Of a DNA stretch of 64,000 nucleotides, positions 45,287 through 54,212 are shown one piece after another. The notes under the pieces were generated by a model. That model did no database searches, was not told the DNA's origin, and saw nothing but the letters and a program-made list of their open reading frames with translations. This DNA is from Trichormus sp. M33_DOE_039. GTDB lineage: Bacteria; Cyanobacteriota; Cyanobacteriia; Cyanobacteriales; Nostocaceae. Made by a program: the position numbers and the translations under genes. Each line of letters starts with the position of its first letter. Positions within the stretch are counted from its first letter, which is position 1. The stretch lies in contig DVDT01000039.1 of assembly GCA_015296085.1 (NCBI GenBank), positions 1 to 64,000 on the forward strand, written 5' to 3'.

Positions 45287-47125
45287 TCATCTCTTTAAAT
45301 ATTGCAGAATACCACGAGCGATCGCCTCTGCCATGCGATTTTGATATTCGGGTGAACCCAGTCGCGGATTATCTTCGCGACCACTCATATAACCTGTTTC
45401 TACTAAAATCGAAGGCATAGAACTCTTCCTGAGCACGTAGAATCTGGCTTTGCGCGTGCCTCTGTCTTTGATAGTGCCAATATTTTGCAGAATACTCTTG
45501 CGGACTGTTTCCGCGAGGGCGTAACCACTATCGTAATAATAAACTTCTAAGCCATTCACATCAGGGCGATTATCCACTGAATTAGCGTGGACACTGACAA
45601 ATACTGTAGCGTTGACGCGCTCGGCAATATCCACTCTACCTTGCAGCTCGACAAAGAAATCAGCATCCCGTGTTAGCACAGCTTGCACACCATTCTGCTC
45701 TAAAATCGACGCTATCCGGCGACCAATGGGCAACACTACATCTTTTTCTAAAAGTCCACCCAAACCAGGTGCGCCAGAATCTTTACCACCATGTCCAGGG
45801 TCAATCACCACTAAAACTTTACCCCTGGGAACTGAGGAACGTGGGGCGGAAGGGGTAGTTCTAGGATTATCTGTATTCGTATCTGGTAATTGGGATTGAT
45901 TGTCTGATGGGACGAGAATTGGGGGTATAAATCTCCGCGAACCTTGTAATTCTAGTGCCAATAGCTGGTTGCCAACTCGATTCAGTTCCCCTATTTGTAC
46001 TCCAGCTGAGGGTTGTACTAATACAACTACCGTATTGGGTGCTTGGGGTTGCAACCTTACCCTGAGAATTGGACTATTGGCAGTTAGAACTGGGCCTTTG
46101 ACATTGGCAGCTAACTTGGCATTATTAATAGTGATGCGGAACAATCCAGAGGATCTATCCCAACCACCCTGAGCAAATACTGATTGATCTGCACGAATCA
46201 ACAGTTGTGTCCCATTTTCAGCTAGTTCTACCGCTTGGATTGTGGCGGGTGAATTGGTAGAAATTGTTTCTGGGTTATTTTCTCTAGGTAATCTGACCGA
46301 ACTTCTATTAGGCAGGACGACAAAGCCACCTATGCTGCTGGTGCTGACTCGCCAGTCAGAACTATTTTTATCCAGCAGCATTGTCATTCTGACAGTTTGG
46401 GGTCTGTTTTGTAGTTGAGTAAATTGAATGCGGCTGACACCATAACGATTCACAGAAACATCCTGTTGTCTGAGATTTGGTGATATGGATGCGCCAGCAA
46501 TATCAATATTGAGTACCTGTGGATCTTCTGTGCGATTAACTTGAATTTGTGGATTACCGCCGCGAGTGCGGACAAAGAAGCCATCACCTGTGACTTGGAA
46601 GTTTTCAATCTGAGTAACAGAGGCAACACTATTCACCTCTGGTTCGCGATTAGTGGGTGTGACTGTGTAAATATTTCTAGGAGATGAGTTGGAGGGTGGT
46701 TGTTGGGCAATTTCTGGGTTATCTATACTGCTTTCCGCAACTGGTGTGGGTAACTGGACAGTCCAACGACTAGCAGTAACGCCGACAAACTTGATTTCTT
46801 GGGGGTTGAGAGTATAACCAGGGGCAAGTTCTACAACTATGCGAGTGGTTTGGGGGTCAAATTGTCCTACGCGCACAGCCTGAATTGCACCCCCTACCTG
46901 TTGTGTGGACTGGGGTTTGCCAAAGGTTGTCCCTGGTAAGTCAATGACTAAACGTGTGGGACTAAAAATCAGTTGAGCTTGCGGTTGTACGCCCCCTGTC
47001 GTGGAAATCTCCAGACGGTTTAGATTAGCATCAAATCGCCAAGAATCTAAACGTGCTGCCCAAGCTGGCGATGACAGTAACAACACCGTACCTACAGTTC
47101 CGGTTAATAGCCAGTCTAGTTTCAC
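45287..47125 (-). CDS. amiC2: AMIN-domain N-acetylmuramoyl-L-alanine amidase (second of tandem pair)
   Basis: A 612-residue exported enzyme. A signal peptide (LLTGTVGTVLLLSSPAWA) is followed by two AMIN-like beta domains (about 25-130 and 175-400), a Pro/Ser linker and a C-terminal Amidase_3 zinc domain (about 430-610). Zinc ligands are His in VIDPGHGGKD, Glu in LLEKDVVLP and His in FVSVHANS; catalytic Glu is in VETGYMSG. Relatives cut peptidoglycan at septa of filamentous cyanobacteria to make nanopores for cell-cell communication, and are needed for heterocyst differentiation. By order in PCC 7120 this would correspond to amiC2 (hcwA); that assignment uses synteny and memory. It is a near-duplicate of the upstream gene. 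Confidence 0.87.
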   Translation of the reverse strand: MKLDWLLTGTVGTVLLLSSPAWAARLDSWRFDANLNRLEISTTGGVQPQAQLIFSPTRLVIDLPGTTFGKPQSTQQVGGAIQAVRVGQFDPQTTRIVVELAPGYTLNPQEIKFVGVTASRWTVQLPTPVAESSIDNPEIAQQPPSNSSPRNIYTVTPTNREPEVNSVASVTQIENFQVTGDGFFVRTRGGNPQIQVNRTEDPQVLNIDIAGASISPNLRQQDVSVNRYGVSRIQFTQLQNRPQTVRMTMLLDKNSSDWRVSTSSIGGFVVLPNRSSVRLPRENNPETISTNSPATIQAVELAENGTQLLIRADQSVFAQGGWDRSSGLFRITINNAKLAANVKGPVLTANSPILRVRLQPQAPNTVVVLVQPSAGVQIGELNRVGNQLLALELQGSRRFIPPILVPSDNQSQLPDTNTDNPRTTPSAPRSSVPRGKVLVVIDPGHGGKDSGAPGLGGLLEKDVVLPIGRRIASILEQNGVQAVLTRDADFFVELQGRVDIAERVNATVFVSVHANSVDNRPDVNGLEVYYYDSGYALAETVRKSILQNIGTIKDRGTRKARFYVLRKSSMPSILVETGYMSGREDNPRLGSPEYQNRMAEAIARGILQYLKR

Positions 47126-47318
47126 AATCCTTTCTCCTGATTCGCATTCGTGAGAACTTTCATCTCAACATATTCGCAAATCCTCACACTGTCACCGTCC
47201 AAACTTTGGTGCTGCTGCCATCAAATTTTGTGTCGGTATAAAAATACATCTAATGGCGTAGTATCTTAGCACGCTCTTTTTATTTTGCCACTGGGCGATC
47301 GCACCGTAATTAGGATCA

Positions 47319-49142
47319 TTAGCGTCTGAGATATTGGAGAATACCACGAGCGATCGCATCTGCCATTTGATTTTGGTAAGCCGCACTTTGCAACTTAGCC
47401 ACATCCTCCCGACCAGTCAAATAACCGGTTTCTACCAAAATAGAGGGCATGGAACTTTTTCTGAGGACGTAAAATCTGGCTCGTCGTACTCCCCTATCCC
47501 TTACGGTAACACTTTGGAGAATGCTGCTATGAACTACACGCGCTAGGCTTAAACCACTGTCGTAATAATAGGTTTCCAAACCACTGACATCTGATCTTCC
47601 TCCTCCGATGGCATTAGCGTGAATACTCACAAAGACATCAGCCCCACCACGTTCTGCCATTTGAACTCTTCCAGGCAGACTAACGAAGTAGTCAGAGTTT
47701 CTAGCCATAATCACTTGCACACCATTTTGTTGCAAAACTTGAGCAATGCGTTGGCTAATAGGTAAGATGATATCTTTTTCACGTACTCCCCCAATGCCAA
47801 TTGCGCCTGGGTCTTTACCACCGTGTCCGGGGTCAATCATCACTACTAACCTTCCTTTAGGAATGGGGCGAGTTTGTGGGGTTGTAGGTTGAGGATTGCG
47901 CGGATCTGGCAGTTGTCCTTGGATAGGAGGTAAAGGTGGTGTGGTAACTGAACGACGAGAGCCTTGTAATTGTAATGCCAATAGCTCGCTACCAACTCGA
48001 TTGAGTGAGCCAATCTGTACCCCGGCGGCTGGTTGAACTAATACTATTACGGTATTGGGGTTTTGAGTTTGTAACCGGACTCGGAGGATAGGACTATTAG
48101 CTGTCAAAACGGGGCCTTTGACGTTAGAAGCTAACTTGGCATTATTGATAGTGACGCGGAACAGACCAGTATTTCTATCCCAACCACTGGTAGCAGATAC
48201 ATTTTGATCGGCTCGAATGAGTAATTGGTTATCTACTAAATCAATAGATTGAATCGTCGCTACGTCGCTGTTTGCAGGTACTCTGCTAGGGACAGTAATA
48301 CTCTCCGAGTTATCGGAATTATTATTTCCTGGTAATCTTACTACACGGCTCGGTAGAACTACCAAGCCACCCGCACTGCTGCTACTGACTCGCCAATCTG
48401 GACTATTTTTGTCTACCCGTAAAGTCATGCGGACAGACGGTGTACGAGTTTGCAGTTGGGTGAGTTCTACACGACTGACACCATGCTTGTTAACAATAAT
48501 ATTCCGCTGGGTTAGACGTGGTGATAAAGTTGCGCCGGCAATATCCATAAAAATGGTATCGCGGCTACGATTTACTTTAATCTGGGGATTACTTCCACTT
48601 GTGCGAACAAAAAAACCATCTCCAGTTACTTGCAAGTTTTCAATTTGAGTCGTACCCGCGGCACTGACCACATTACTAGAAAACTCTGGTTTATTGTCAG
48701 AATCTAAGGTAACTACGTTATAAACACTACCTGGGCTAGATTCTGTGGTTTCAGCCACAGGTCTAGGTAGCTGGACAGTCCAACGACGGGGAGTAATGCC
48801 GACAAATTTAATTTGTTGCGGGTCTAGGGTATAGCCAGGAGCAAGTTCTACAACTATGCGAGTGGTTTGGGGGTCAAATTGTCCTACGCGTACAGCCCGA
48901 ATTGCACCCCCTACCTGTTGCGTGGACTGGGGTCTGCCATAGGTGATACCCGGTAGGTCAATTACTAAACGTGTGGGACTAAAAATCAGTTGTGCTTTGG
49001 GTTGTACTGCTCCTGCGGTGTTAATCTCCAAACGATTTTGATTAGCATCAAATCGCCAAGAACTTAAACTTGTGGCCCAAGTTGGCGATGACAGTAACAA
49101 CACCGTACCTACAGTTCCGGTTAATAGCCAGTCTAGTTTCAC
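47319..49142 (-). CDS. amiC1: AMIN-domain N-acetylmuramoyl-L-alanine amidase (first of tandem pair)
   Basis: A 607-residue paralogue of the gene at 45287-47125 with the same signal peptide (LLTGTVGTVLLLSSPTWA), two AMIN-like domains, linker (PQTRPIPKGR) and Amidase_3 domain. Zinc ligands are in MIDPGHGGKDPG, REKDIILP and FVSIHANA; catalytic Glu is in VETGYLTG. Signal peptide and C-terminus are almost identical to the other copy, whereas the middle differs more (for example SSPGSVYNVVTLDSDNKPEF has no match). About 140 nt upstream of the start are also duplicated. AMIN domains bind peptidoglycan and target septal sites. The symbol is by position relative to the PCC 7120 pair. Confidence 0.87.
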   Translation of the reverse strand: MKLDWLLTGTVGTVLLLSSPTWATSLSSWRFDANQNRLEINTAGAVQPKAQLIFSPTRLVIDLPGITYGRPQSTQQVGGAIRAVRVGQFDPQTTRIVVELAPGYTLDPQQIKFVGITPRRWTVQLPRPVAETTESSPGSVYNVVTLDSDNKPEFSSNVVSAAGTTQIENLQVTGDGFFVRTSGSNPQIKVNRSRDTIFMDIAGATLSPRLTQRNIIVNKHGVSRVELTQLQTRTPSVRMTLRVDKNSPDWRVSSSSAGGLVVLPSRVVRLPGNNNSDNSESITVPSRVPANSDVATIQSIDLVDNQLLIRADQNVSATSGWDRNTGLFRVTINNAKLASNVKGPVLTANSPILRVRLQTQNPNTVIVLVQPAAGVQIGSLNRVGSELLALQLQGSRRSVTTPPLPPIQGQLPDPRNPQPTTPQTRPIPKGRLVVMIDPGHGGKDPGAIGIGGVREKDIILPISQRIAQVLQQNGVQVIMARNSDYFVSLPGRVQMAERGGADVFVSIHANAIGGGRSDVSGLETYYYDSGLSLARVVHSSILQSVTVRDRGVRRARFYVLRKSSMPSILVETGYLTGREDVAKLQSAAYQNQMADAIARGILQYLRR

Positions 49143-49668
49143 AATCCTTTCTCCTGATTCGCATTCATGAGAGCTTTCAATATCTCAACGTATTGGCCAG
49201 TCGTCACACCTTCACCACTTAAATCTTGAGTTATGGTACCTTTCTGGAATTGAAAAATTGGTATAAAAATACAGCTTAATGGTTTAGAATTTCAGTATGC
49301 CCGTAATTTTTACCTGACTATCAAGACATACAGTTTCTCCTCATTTGCATCAGATGCAATCATGAGTTAGCCAGATATATATGATTGAATGTTTTGAGTG
49401 CTGGTATAGAATTTTTCTGTAAAAACTCCAACTAGTGTTAACTGAAATAATGCCAAAATTTGTCGTTGCTACCTTCTCATAACTAAACAATCAGCGTAGA
49501 TTAAAACTGGCAAGAAGATAAAACTGTCAATAAATTACATTCCCGATGTTAATACTAATGACGCATAAAATTCATAATTTCAGGGGACGGACATTCTAGG
49601 TTAGAAGTTTCCTAGCAATGGGGTATTGGGCATCGGGTATCGGGCATTGGTAATATAATCTGCATGGT
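49143..49668. other. Intergenic region upstream of the amidase pair
   Basis: 526 nt. The first 140 nt (49143-49285) resemble 47126-47260, including CACAATCCTTTCTCCTGATT and GGTATAAAAATACA, so the promoter/leader was duplicated with the gene. The rest is AT-rich with no gene; a GGGCATCGGGTAT run near 49625-49650 is a short degenerate repeat. Confidence 0.55.
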
Positions 49669-50005
49669 TTAGTAGAGAACGCCGTTGGTTGCGCCAAAAC
49701 CAACAAGAACCAATCCGACTTCACCCCTAGGAATCATGGCCACACCAATCGATAGAAAGTTGATTTGGGACTGGCCAAAGACGCGAAAGCCTGTGATTAC
49801 TTTACCAGCGATCGCTACCACAATCAGGAAAATTGCCATAACTAAACCTTCTTGATTGCTGGGAATAGCTGGGTTTAATACTCATAAGTCCGTTTTTGCG
49901 CTCACAATAACAAACAAGATAGGCACTAGCATATCAGCAATCAGGACAACTTGTCTTGGCAGTCTTTTACGCTGCTCTGCGTTGTATGAGAATTCATCTT
50001 TTTTC
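49669..50005 (-). pseudogene. Fragment of a cation:proton antiporter (CPA2 type)
   Basis: Reading the minus strand from about 50005, the translation is KKDEFSYNAEQRKRLPRQ, then IADMLVPILFVIVSAKTDL and an in-frame stop. It continues in the same frame with EGLVMAIFLIVVAIAGKVI, FLSIGVAMIPRGEVGLVLVG and FGATNGVLY before TAA. IPRGEVGLV with a following GVL is characteristic of Na+/H+ exchangers of the NapA/KefB type. Only the C-terminal third remains, broken by TGA/stop and lacking the start. The left boundary is the stop at 49669. It adjoins the EVE-domain gene without a gap, so a deletion joined them. Confidence 0.75.
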
Positions 50006-50417
50006 AATGGCGATCCCCTGCTAATTCCATCAGGGATTGCCAATAAATATCTGAGACTGGTACTACAGATAGTCTGGGAAGTCTAAGTAAATCAAACTCT
50101 GCAAACATCCCTGTTTGCTTAATCTGGGATAAAGTCACAGGTTGATTAACTTTTTGTAATGCTCGCACATCCACAACTACCCGCTTGGCATCATTTAACG
50201 TGGGGTCTGGATAAGGTTGACTAGTGATCTCAGCCATACCAATAATTTGCCGTTCTTGACCCGTGTGATAAATCCATGCTAAATCCCCAGGTTGCATAGT
50301 TCGTAGATGTTTGAGTGCGAGAGGATTGTTCACACCATCCCACACTGTACCGCCATCTCGCTCTAAATCAAAGTAAGAGTAATTGTCTGGTTCAGTTTTG
50401 AGTAGCCAATATGCCAT
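50004..50417 (-). CDS. EVE-domain protein
   Basis: A 137-residue protein with the EVE fold, a PUA-like domain related to YTH that can bind modified bases in RNA or DNA. Features are the start MAYWLLKTEPDNYSYFDLER, WDGVNNPLALKHLRTMQPGD with the aromatic pocket, AWIYHTGQERQIIGMAEI, and the closing YPDPTLNDAKRVVVDV. Length is typical. It stands alone, next to an antiporter pseudogene. Genomic EVE genes often sit beside modified-base restriction enzymes, but none is here, so a housekeeping RNA role is more likely. Confidence 0.88.
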   Translation of the reverse strand: MAYWLLKTEPDNYSYFDLERDGGTVWDGVNNPLALKHLRTMQPGDLAWIYHTGQERQIIGMAEITSQPYPDPTLNDAKRVVVDVRALQKVNQPVTLSQIKQTGMFAEFDLLRLPRLSVVPVSDIYWQSLMELAGDRH

Positions 50418-50642
50418 GAGAAGATTCCTATTTTCAATGAAAAGCTAAAAAGAAAAGTCAACCAATTTTGGGTGTAATTTTTAGTTTCAAAAAATGTAAC
50501 AGTTTGAGAGTTTGACGATACAACTGTCAAAGTAGAAACATACAAATTGTATCGAGCCACACTATTAAATCATTAATGGCAAGCAGCTCGATATGACTGA
50601 TTTCATATGTCTGTAAAAATTTTGGAGAGGAGTGTAAATTTG

Positions 50643-51389
50643 ATGTCTAAAACTGCTTTATCGAATTCTCAGTGGCCTGTTGGGAAATTTTTTGCAACTT
50701 TACCATTAATGTTATTGGTATTTGTAACTTCGGTACAGCCGGGGATGGCGCAAGAAAAAGAAAAAGTCTGGCGGACTCTCACAGTCACTGGGAAAGGAGA
50801 AGAATCTATCCCCACAACTATTTCCGAAGTCAGTTTGGGAGTGGAAATTCAGGGAAAAACTGCTCAAGAGGTACAACAAGAAACAGCTCGTCGGTCATCG
50901 GCGGTAGTAGATTTTTTGAGAAGTCGCAATGTAGAAAAATTACAGACTACAGGAATTCGCCTCAACCCAGTTTATAGTTACAACAACAATGTGCAGCGCA
51001 TTACTGGTTACGCTGCTAATAATACTGTCAGCTTTCGCATCCCTACAGAGAAAGCTGGAACATTATTAGATGAAGCAGTCAAAGCTGGCGCGACCCAAAT
51101 TAATAGTATTAGTTTTGTGGCTACTGATGAAGCGATCGCATCTGCTAGACAACAGGCTTTAAAGGAAGCTACTCAAGAAGCTCAAAAACAAGCTGAAGCT
51201 GTGTTTAATTCCCTGGGTCTAAAGTCTAAAGAAGTGGTAAGCATTCAAATCAATGGTGCAAGCGCGCCACCACCGCCTATGTTATATCGTGCGGAAGCTG
51301 CTAAGTTAGCTAGCTCCGACGCTTCCACCCCTGTCATTGGTGGCGAACAACAAGTAGAAGCATCAGTGACATTGCAAATTAGTTATTAG
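50643..51389 (+). CDS. SIMPL-domain (DUF541) exported protein
   Basis: A 248-residue protein. After a signal peptide (ATLPLMLLVFVTSVQPG, cleavage after GMA) comes the SIMPL domain with TLTVTGKGEESIPTTISEVS, DFLRSRNVEKLQTTGIRLNP, YAANNTVSFRI and a long Ala/Gln helix (ARQQALKEATQEAQKQAEAV). These periplasmic oligomeric proteins relate to oxidative stress in some bacteria; exact function unknown. I prefer the ATG at 50643; an ATG 36 nt upstream is in frame, and GGAGAGGAG lies 13 nt before the chosen start. A long hairpin ends the gene. Confidence 0.82.
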   Translation: MSKTALSNSQWPVGKFFATLPLMLLVFVTSVQPGMAQEKEKVWRTLTVTGKGEESIPTTISEVSLGVEIQGKTAQEVQQETARRSSAVVDFLRSRNVEKLQTTGIRLNPVYSYNNNVQRITGYAANNTVSFRIPTEKAGTLLDEAVKAGATQINSISFVATDEAIASARQQALKEATQEAQKQAEAVFNSLGLKSKEVVSIQINGASAPPPPMLYRAEAAKLASSDASTPVIGGEQQVEASVTLQISY

Positions 51390-51392
51390 TCA

Positions 51393-51436
51393 GTACAGAC
51401 GCGTAGACGCTAGTAAGAGTATAACCGCGTCTGTAC
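51393..51436 (+). terminator. Long-stem hairpin after the SIMPL gene (repeat copy B)
   Basis: GTACAGACGCG pairs with CGCGTCTGTAC (perfect 11 bp) around 22 nt. The left 27 nt match a copy at 26205-26231. It starts 3 nt after the stop codon. It may be a terminator, or a palindromic element placed at the gene end. Confidence 0.55.
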
Positions 51437-51489
51437 AATAGTCATTAGTCCTGACTGTTGAGTATTGACTATTGACTATTGATTCTCAA

Positions 51490-51849
51490 TTAAAAATGCT
51501 CTGATGAAAAGTCTCCACCTGCATCTCTATCTTGCTTAGAACCTAGTAGCTCTAACTGATCGACTCGAATCACGGGTGTAGAACGGTTAGCTCCAGTTTG
51601 GCGATCGCTCCATGTGTCAAACTTTAGAGAACCCTTGATGCCAATTAAACTCCCTTTGCGGACATAATTTCCCGCAACTTCTGCTGTCTTGTCCCATAGT
51701 TCTAAAGTGAACCAGTCCGGCTCATCACTATTACGAGTTCTGCGCTTGACTGCCAGTGTTAATCTACACTTGATGCTACCAGAATCGAAATACTTCATAT
51801 CTGGGTCAGTACCTACCCGACCGACTAGAGTGACAATATTTATACTCAT
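51490..51849 (-). CDS. ssb: Single-stranded DNA-binding protein
   Basis: A 119-residue OB-fold protein: NIVTLVGRVGTDPDMKYFDS, TLAVKRRTRNSDEPDWFTLE, AEVAGNYVRKGSLIGIKGSL and STPVIRVDQLELLG. It keeps the OB fold but has a short, mostly acid-poor tail (QDRDAGGDFSSEHF) rather than the DDIPF-like end of classical Ssb, as in other short cyanobacterial forms. Functions include covering ssDNA during replication and recombination. It lies convergent with the SIMPL gene and divergent from mreB, and starts at an ATG. Confidence 0.9.
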   Translation of the reverse strand: MSINIVTLVGRVGTDPDMKYFDSGSIKCRLTLAVKRRTRNSDEPDWFTLELWDKTAEVAGNYVRKGSLIGIKGSLKFDTWSDRQTGANRSTPVIRVDQLELLGSKQDRDAGGDFSSEHF

Positions 51850-52191
51850 GTGCTTGACCTTTTAGTACAGAAGTACTTATGTATTTTGACTCCTATAATA
51901 ACCAATTGTGAACCGATTGAAAAACTGTGCAGAACTCCACTACAAGTCCCAGTATAAAAATGAGCATAATCACCAGAAGAAATTGAAAAAATATACGGAT
52001 ATACTGAACTAGTCACAGGATATGAAATAGGTTGAGGTAGAAAACTAGGTAGTAATTACCCCAAGGGATCACAAAATAGTTTCCCAGGCTGGACTCTGGT
52101 ACAAAAAAATAATAGAATCCAGCACGATTCACTTTATTTTCGTTAACAGTTGTAGTCTAGAATTATCGCAAATTAGGGGGCGTAGACACGC
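51850..52191. other. Divergent ssb-mreB spacer
   Basis: 342 nt with no gene. Contains an imperfect pair CTGGACTCT ... ATAGAATCCAG (52090-52122); the AATAGAATCCAG part recurs at 53290-53301 between mreB and mreC. Likely holds the ssb and mreBCD promoters. Confidence 0.45.
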
Positions 52192-53235
52192 GTGGGTCTG
52201 TTCAGGAACTTTCGCTCATCGTGGGATATGGGTATCGACCTCGGTACAGCCAATACCCTCGTTTATGTATCTGGTAAAGGTATTGTACTGCAAGAACCTT
52301 CTGTAGTAGCGATCGATCAAAACGAAAAGGTCGCTTTAGCGGTAGGGGAAGAAGCTAAAAAAATGCTCGGACGTACACCGGGAAATGTAATTGCTTTGCG
52401 GCCTTTACGTGATGGCGTGATTGCCGATTTCGACACCGCAGAGTTGATGCTGAAAAGCTTTATTCAGCGAGTCAACGAAGGCAGGTCTTTAATACTACCT
52501 CGGATTGTCATTGGCATACCCAGTGGTGTCACAGGCGTAGAAAGAAGAGCTGTGATGGATGCAGCAGCTCAAGCCGGAGCAAGAGAAGTCTATTTAATTG
52601 ATGAACCAGTAGCAGCAGCTATTGGTGCCGGTCTCCCTGTTGCTGAACCCACTGGTAACATGATTATTGATATCGGTGGTGGGACAACAGAAGTTGCTGT
52701 GCTGAGTTTACAAGGGACTGTATTAAGTGAATCAGTCCGCATTGCTGGTGATGAATTAACCGAATCCATCATCATGTATCTCAAAAAAGTGCATAACTTA
52801 GTCATTGGCGAACGAACTGCGGAAGATATCAAAATCCGCATCGGTTCTGCCTACCCCACCCATGATGATGAAAACGCCATTATGGAAGTGCGCGGTTTAC
52901 ATCTGTTGTCTGGTTTACCTAGAACCGTCACCATTAAAGGTCCAGAAATTCGCGAAAGTATGTTAGAACCGCTATCTGTGATTATCGAAGCGGTGAAGCG
53001 GACTCTGGAACGCACACCCCCAGAATTGGCAGCAGACATCATTGATAGAGGCATAATGCTAGCGGGTGGCGGTGCTTTACTCAAAGGGATAGATACCTTA
53101 ATTAGCCACGAAACAGGAATTGTGACTCATATTGCTGCTGACCCTCTCAGCTGTGTTGTGTTGGGAACGGGACGTGTGCTAGAAAACTTCAAACAACTAG
53201 AACGGGTGTTTAGCGGTCGCTCTCGAAATATGTAA
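52192..53235 (+). CDS. mreB: Rod-shape actin MreB
   Basis: A 347-residue bacterial actin that organises lateral wall synthesis. Phosphate-1 loop DMGIDLGTANTLVYV, phosphate-2 MIIDIGGGTTEVAVLS, connect-1/2 and the adenosine motif IMLAGGGALLKGID are all present. The start codon is GTG at 52192, giving a product that begins MGLFRNFRSSWDMG; this matches family length and no better upstream start exists. It is the first gene of mreB-mreC-mreD. A 17-nt-stem hairpin lies in the mreB-mreC gap, so downstream genes may be expressed at a lower level. Confidence 0.96.
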   Translation: MGLFRNFRSSWDMGIDLGTANTLVYVSGKGIVLQEPSVVAIDQNEKVALAVGEEAKKMLGRTPGNVIALRPLRDGVIADFDTAELMLKSFIQRVNEGRSLILPRIVIGIPSGVTGVERRAVMDAAAQAGAREVYLIDEPVAAAIGAGLPVAEPTGNMIIDIGGGTTEVAVLSLQGTVLSESVRIAGDELTESIIMYLKKVHNLVIGERTAEDIKIRIGSAYPTHDDENAIMEVRGLHLLSGLPRTVTIKGPEIRESMLEPLSVIIEAVKRTLERTPPELAADIIDRGIMLAGGGALLKGIDTLISHETGIVTHIAADPLSCVVLGTGRVLENFKQLERVFSGRSRNM

Positions 53236-53249
53236 TCAAAAAAATTTTG

Positions 53250-53305
53250 GATATTGGGTTCTATTTCGCTGTAATTTGGGTTTTATATAAATAGAATCCA
53301 GTATC
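53250..53305 (+). promoter_or_regulatory. Hairpin between mreB and mreC
   Basis: GATATTGGGTTCTATTT pairs with AAATAGAATCCAGTATC (17 nt, 2 mismatches) with a 22-nt loop, just after mreB. It is followed by TTTTA. It may attenuate read-through into mreCD or protect mreB mRNA. Confidence 0.5.
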
Positions 53306-53332
53306 TTTTAATTTATAGAAATAGGTTTATAG

Positions 53333-54148
53333 ATGGTTACTGTACGTCGTTGGTGGGAGCGCAAAACCCTACATTTCAGTTTGGTCGCTTTAGCTTTGGG
53401 CGGTGCTTGGATATTGCGCCAGACTCAAGGCGAATTTTTATTGGAAGTATACCAGGTAATTACTCGTCCTTTGCAAATGCTGCCCACAGGAATGAGTCCT
53501 GAAGAACGCCAAGAAGAATTGCTCAAGAATGCGCGTTTTTTGGAGCTACAAGCACAGATTACTGAACTAGAAAGTCAAAATCAAAAACTGCAAGACTTAC
53601 TAGGGTACGTTGAAAAAGAGCCAGCTTCATCACGACCAATTCCCGCTAGGGTGATAGGACGCAGTGCAGATCACTGGTGGCAACAAGTGACTATCAACCG
53701 TGGTGCAAACTCTGGCATTCAAGAAGGTTATGTGGTTAAGGCTGAAGGCGGATTAGTCGGTTTAGTTGAAAGTGTCACTCCCAACACCAGTCGCATATTG
53801 TTAATCAGTGATCTCAAAAGTCAAGTTGGTGTTACCATCAGCCGCACTTCTGCTAAAGGTGTATTGCGGGGAGATTCTTCTGCGGAAGCGGTGTTGGAGT
53901 TTTATGAAAAAGTCCCAAATGTGAAAGTGGGAGACGTAGTTTCTACATCTATGTATAGTCAGAAATTTCCCGCAGGTTTTGCAGTGGGACGAATCAAGTC
54001 ACTAGATTTGAAGAAACTTCCAGCTTCCATTGCTAAAGTTGAACTTTTTCCGGCAATTAGTTCGCTAGATTGGGTTGCTGTGTATCCGAAAACTAAAAAC
54101 CCGGATTTGGAAAATCAGCAATCAGCAAATCCAGAAAAAAGCCCATAG
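53333..54148 (+). CDS. mreC: Rod-shape-determining protein MreC
   Basis: A 271-residue bitopic protein. It has an N-terminal membrane helix (LHFSLVALALGGAWIL), then a coiled coil (EELLKNARFLELQAQITELE) and two beta domains with RVIGRSADHWWQQVTINRGA, VVKAEGGLVGLVESVTPNTS and GDVVSTSMYSQKFPAGFAVG. The C-terminal tail is Asn/Pro-rich. It links MreB to periplasmic PBPs. It starts at an ATG 97 nt after mreB. Confidence 0.92.
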   Translation: MVTVRRWWERKTLHFSLVALALGGAWILRQTQGEFLLEVYQVITRPLQMLPTGMSPEERQEELLKNARFLELQAQITELESQNQKLQDLLGYVEKEPASSRPIPARVIGRSADHWWQQVTINRGANSGIQEGYVVKAEGGLVGLVESVTPNTSRILLISDLKSQVGVTISRTSAKGVLRGDSSAEAVLEFYEKVPNVKVGDVVSTSMYSQKFPAGFAVGRIKSLDLKKLPASIAKVELFPAISSLDWVAVYPKTKNPDLENQQSANPEKSP

Positions 54149-54212
54149 TCAAAAATCAAAAGCCAATAGCACCCCGGAAAAACAAAAGTCTAATTAAATT
54201 ACGTCTCTCAAA

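Noticed and set aside
50004-50417. EVE gene as part of a modified-base restriction system
   Set aside because: No nuclease, methylase or helicase is adjacent; neighbours are an antiporter relic and a SIMPL protein.
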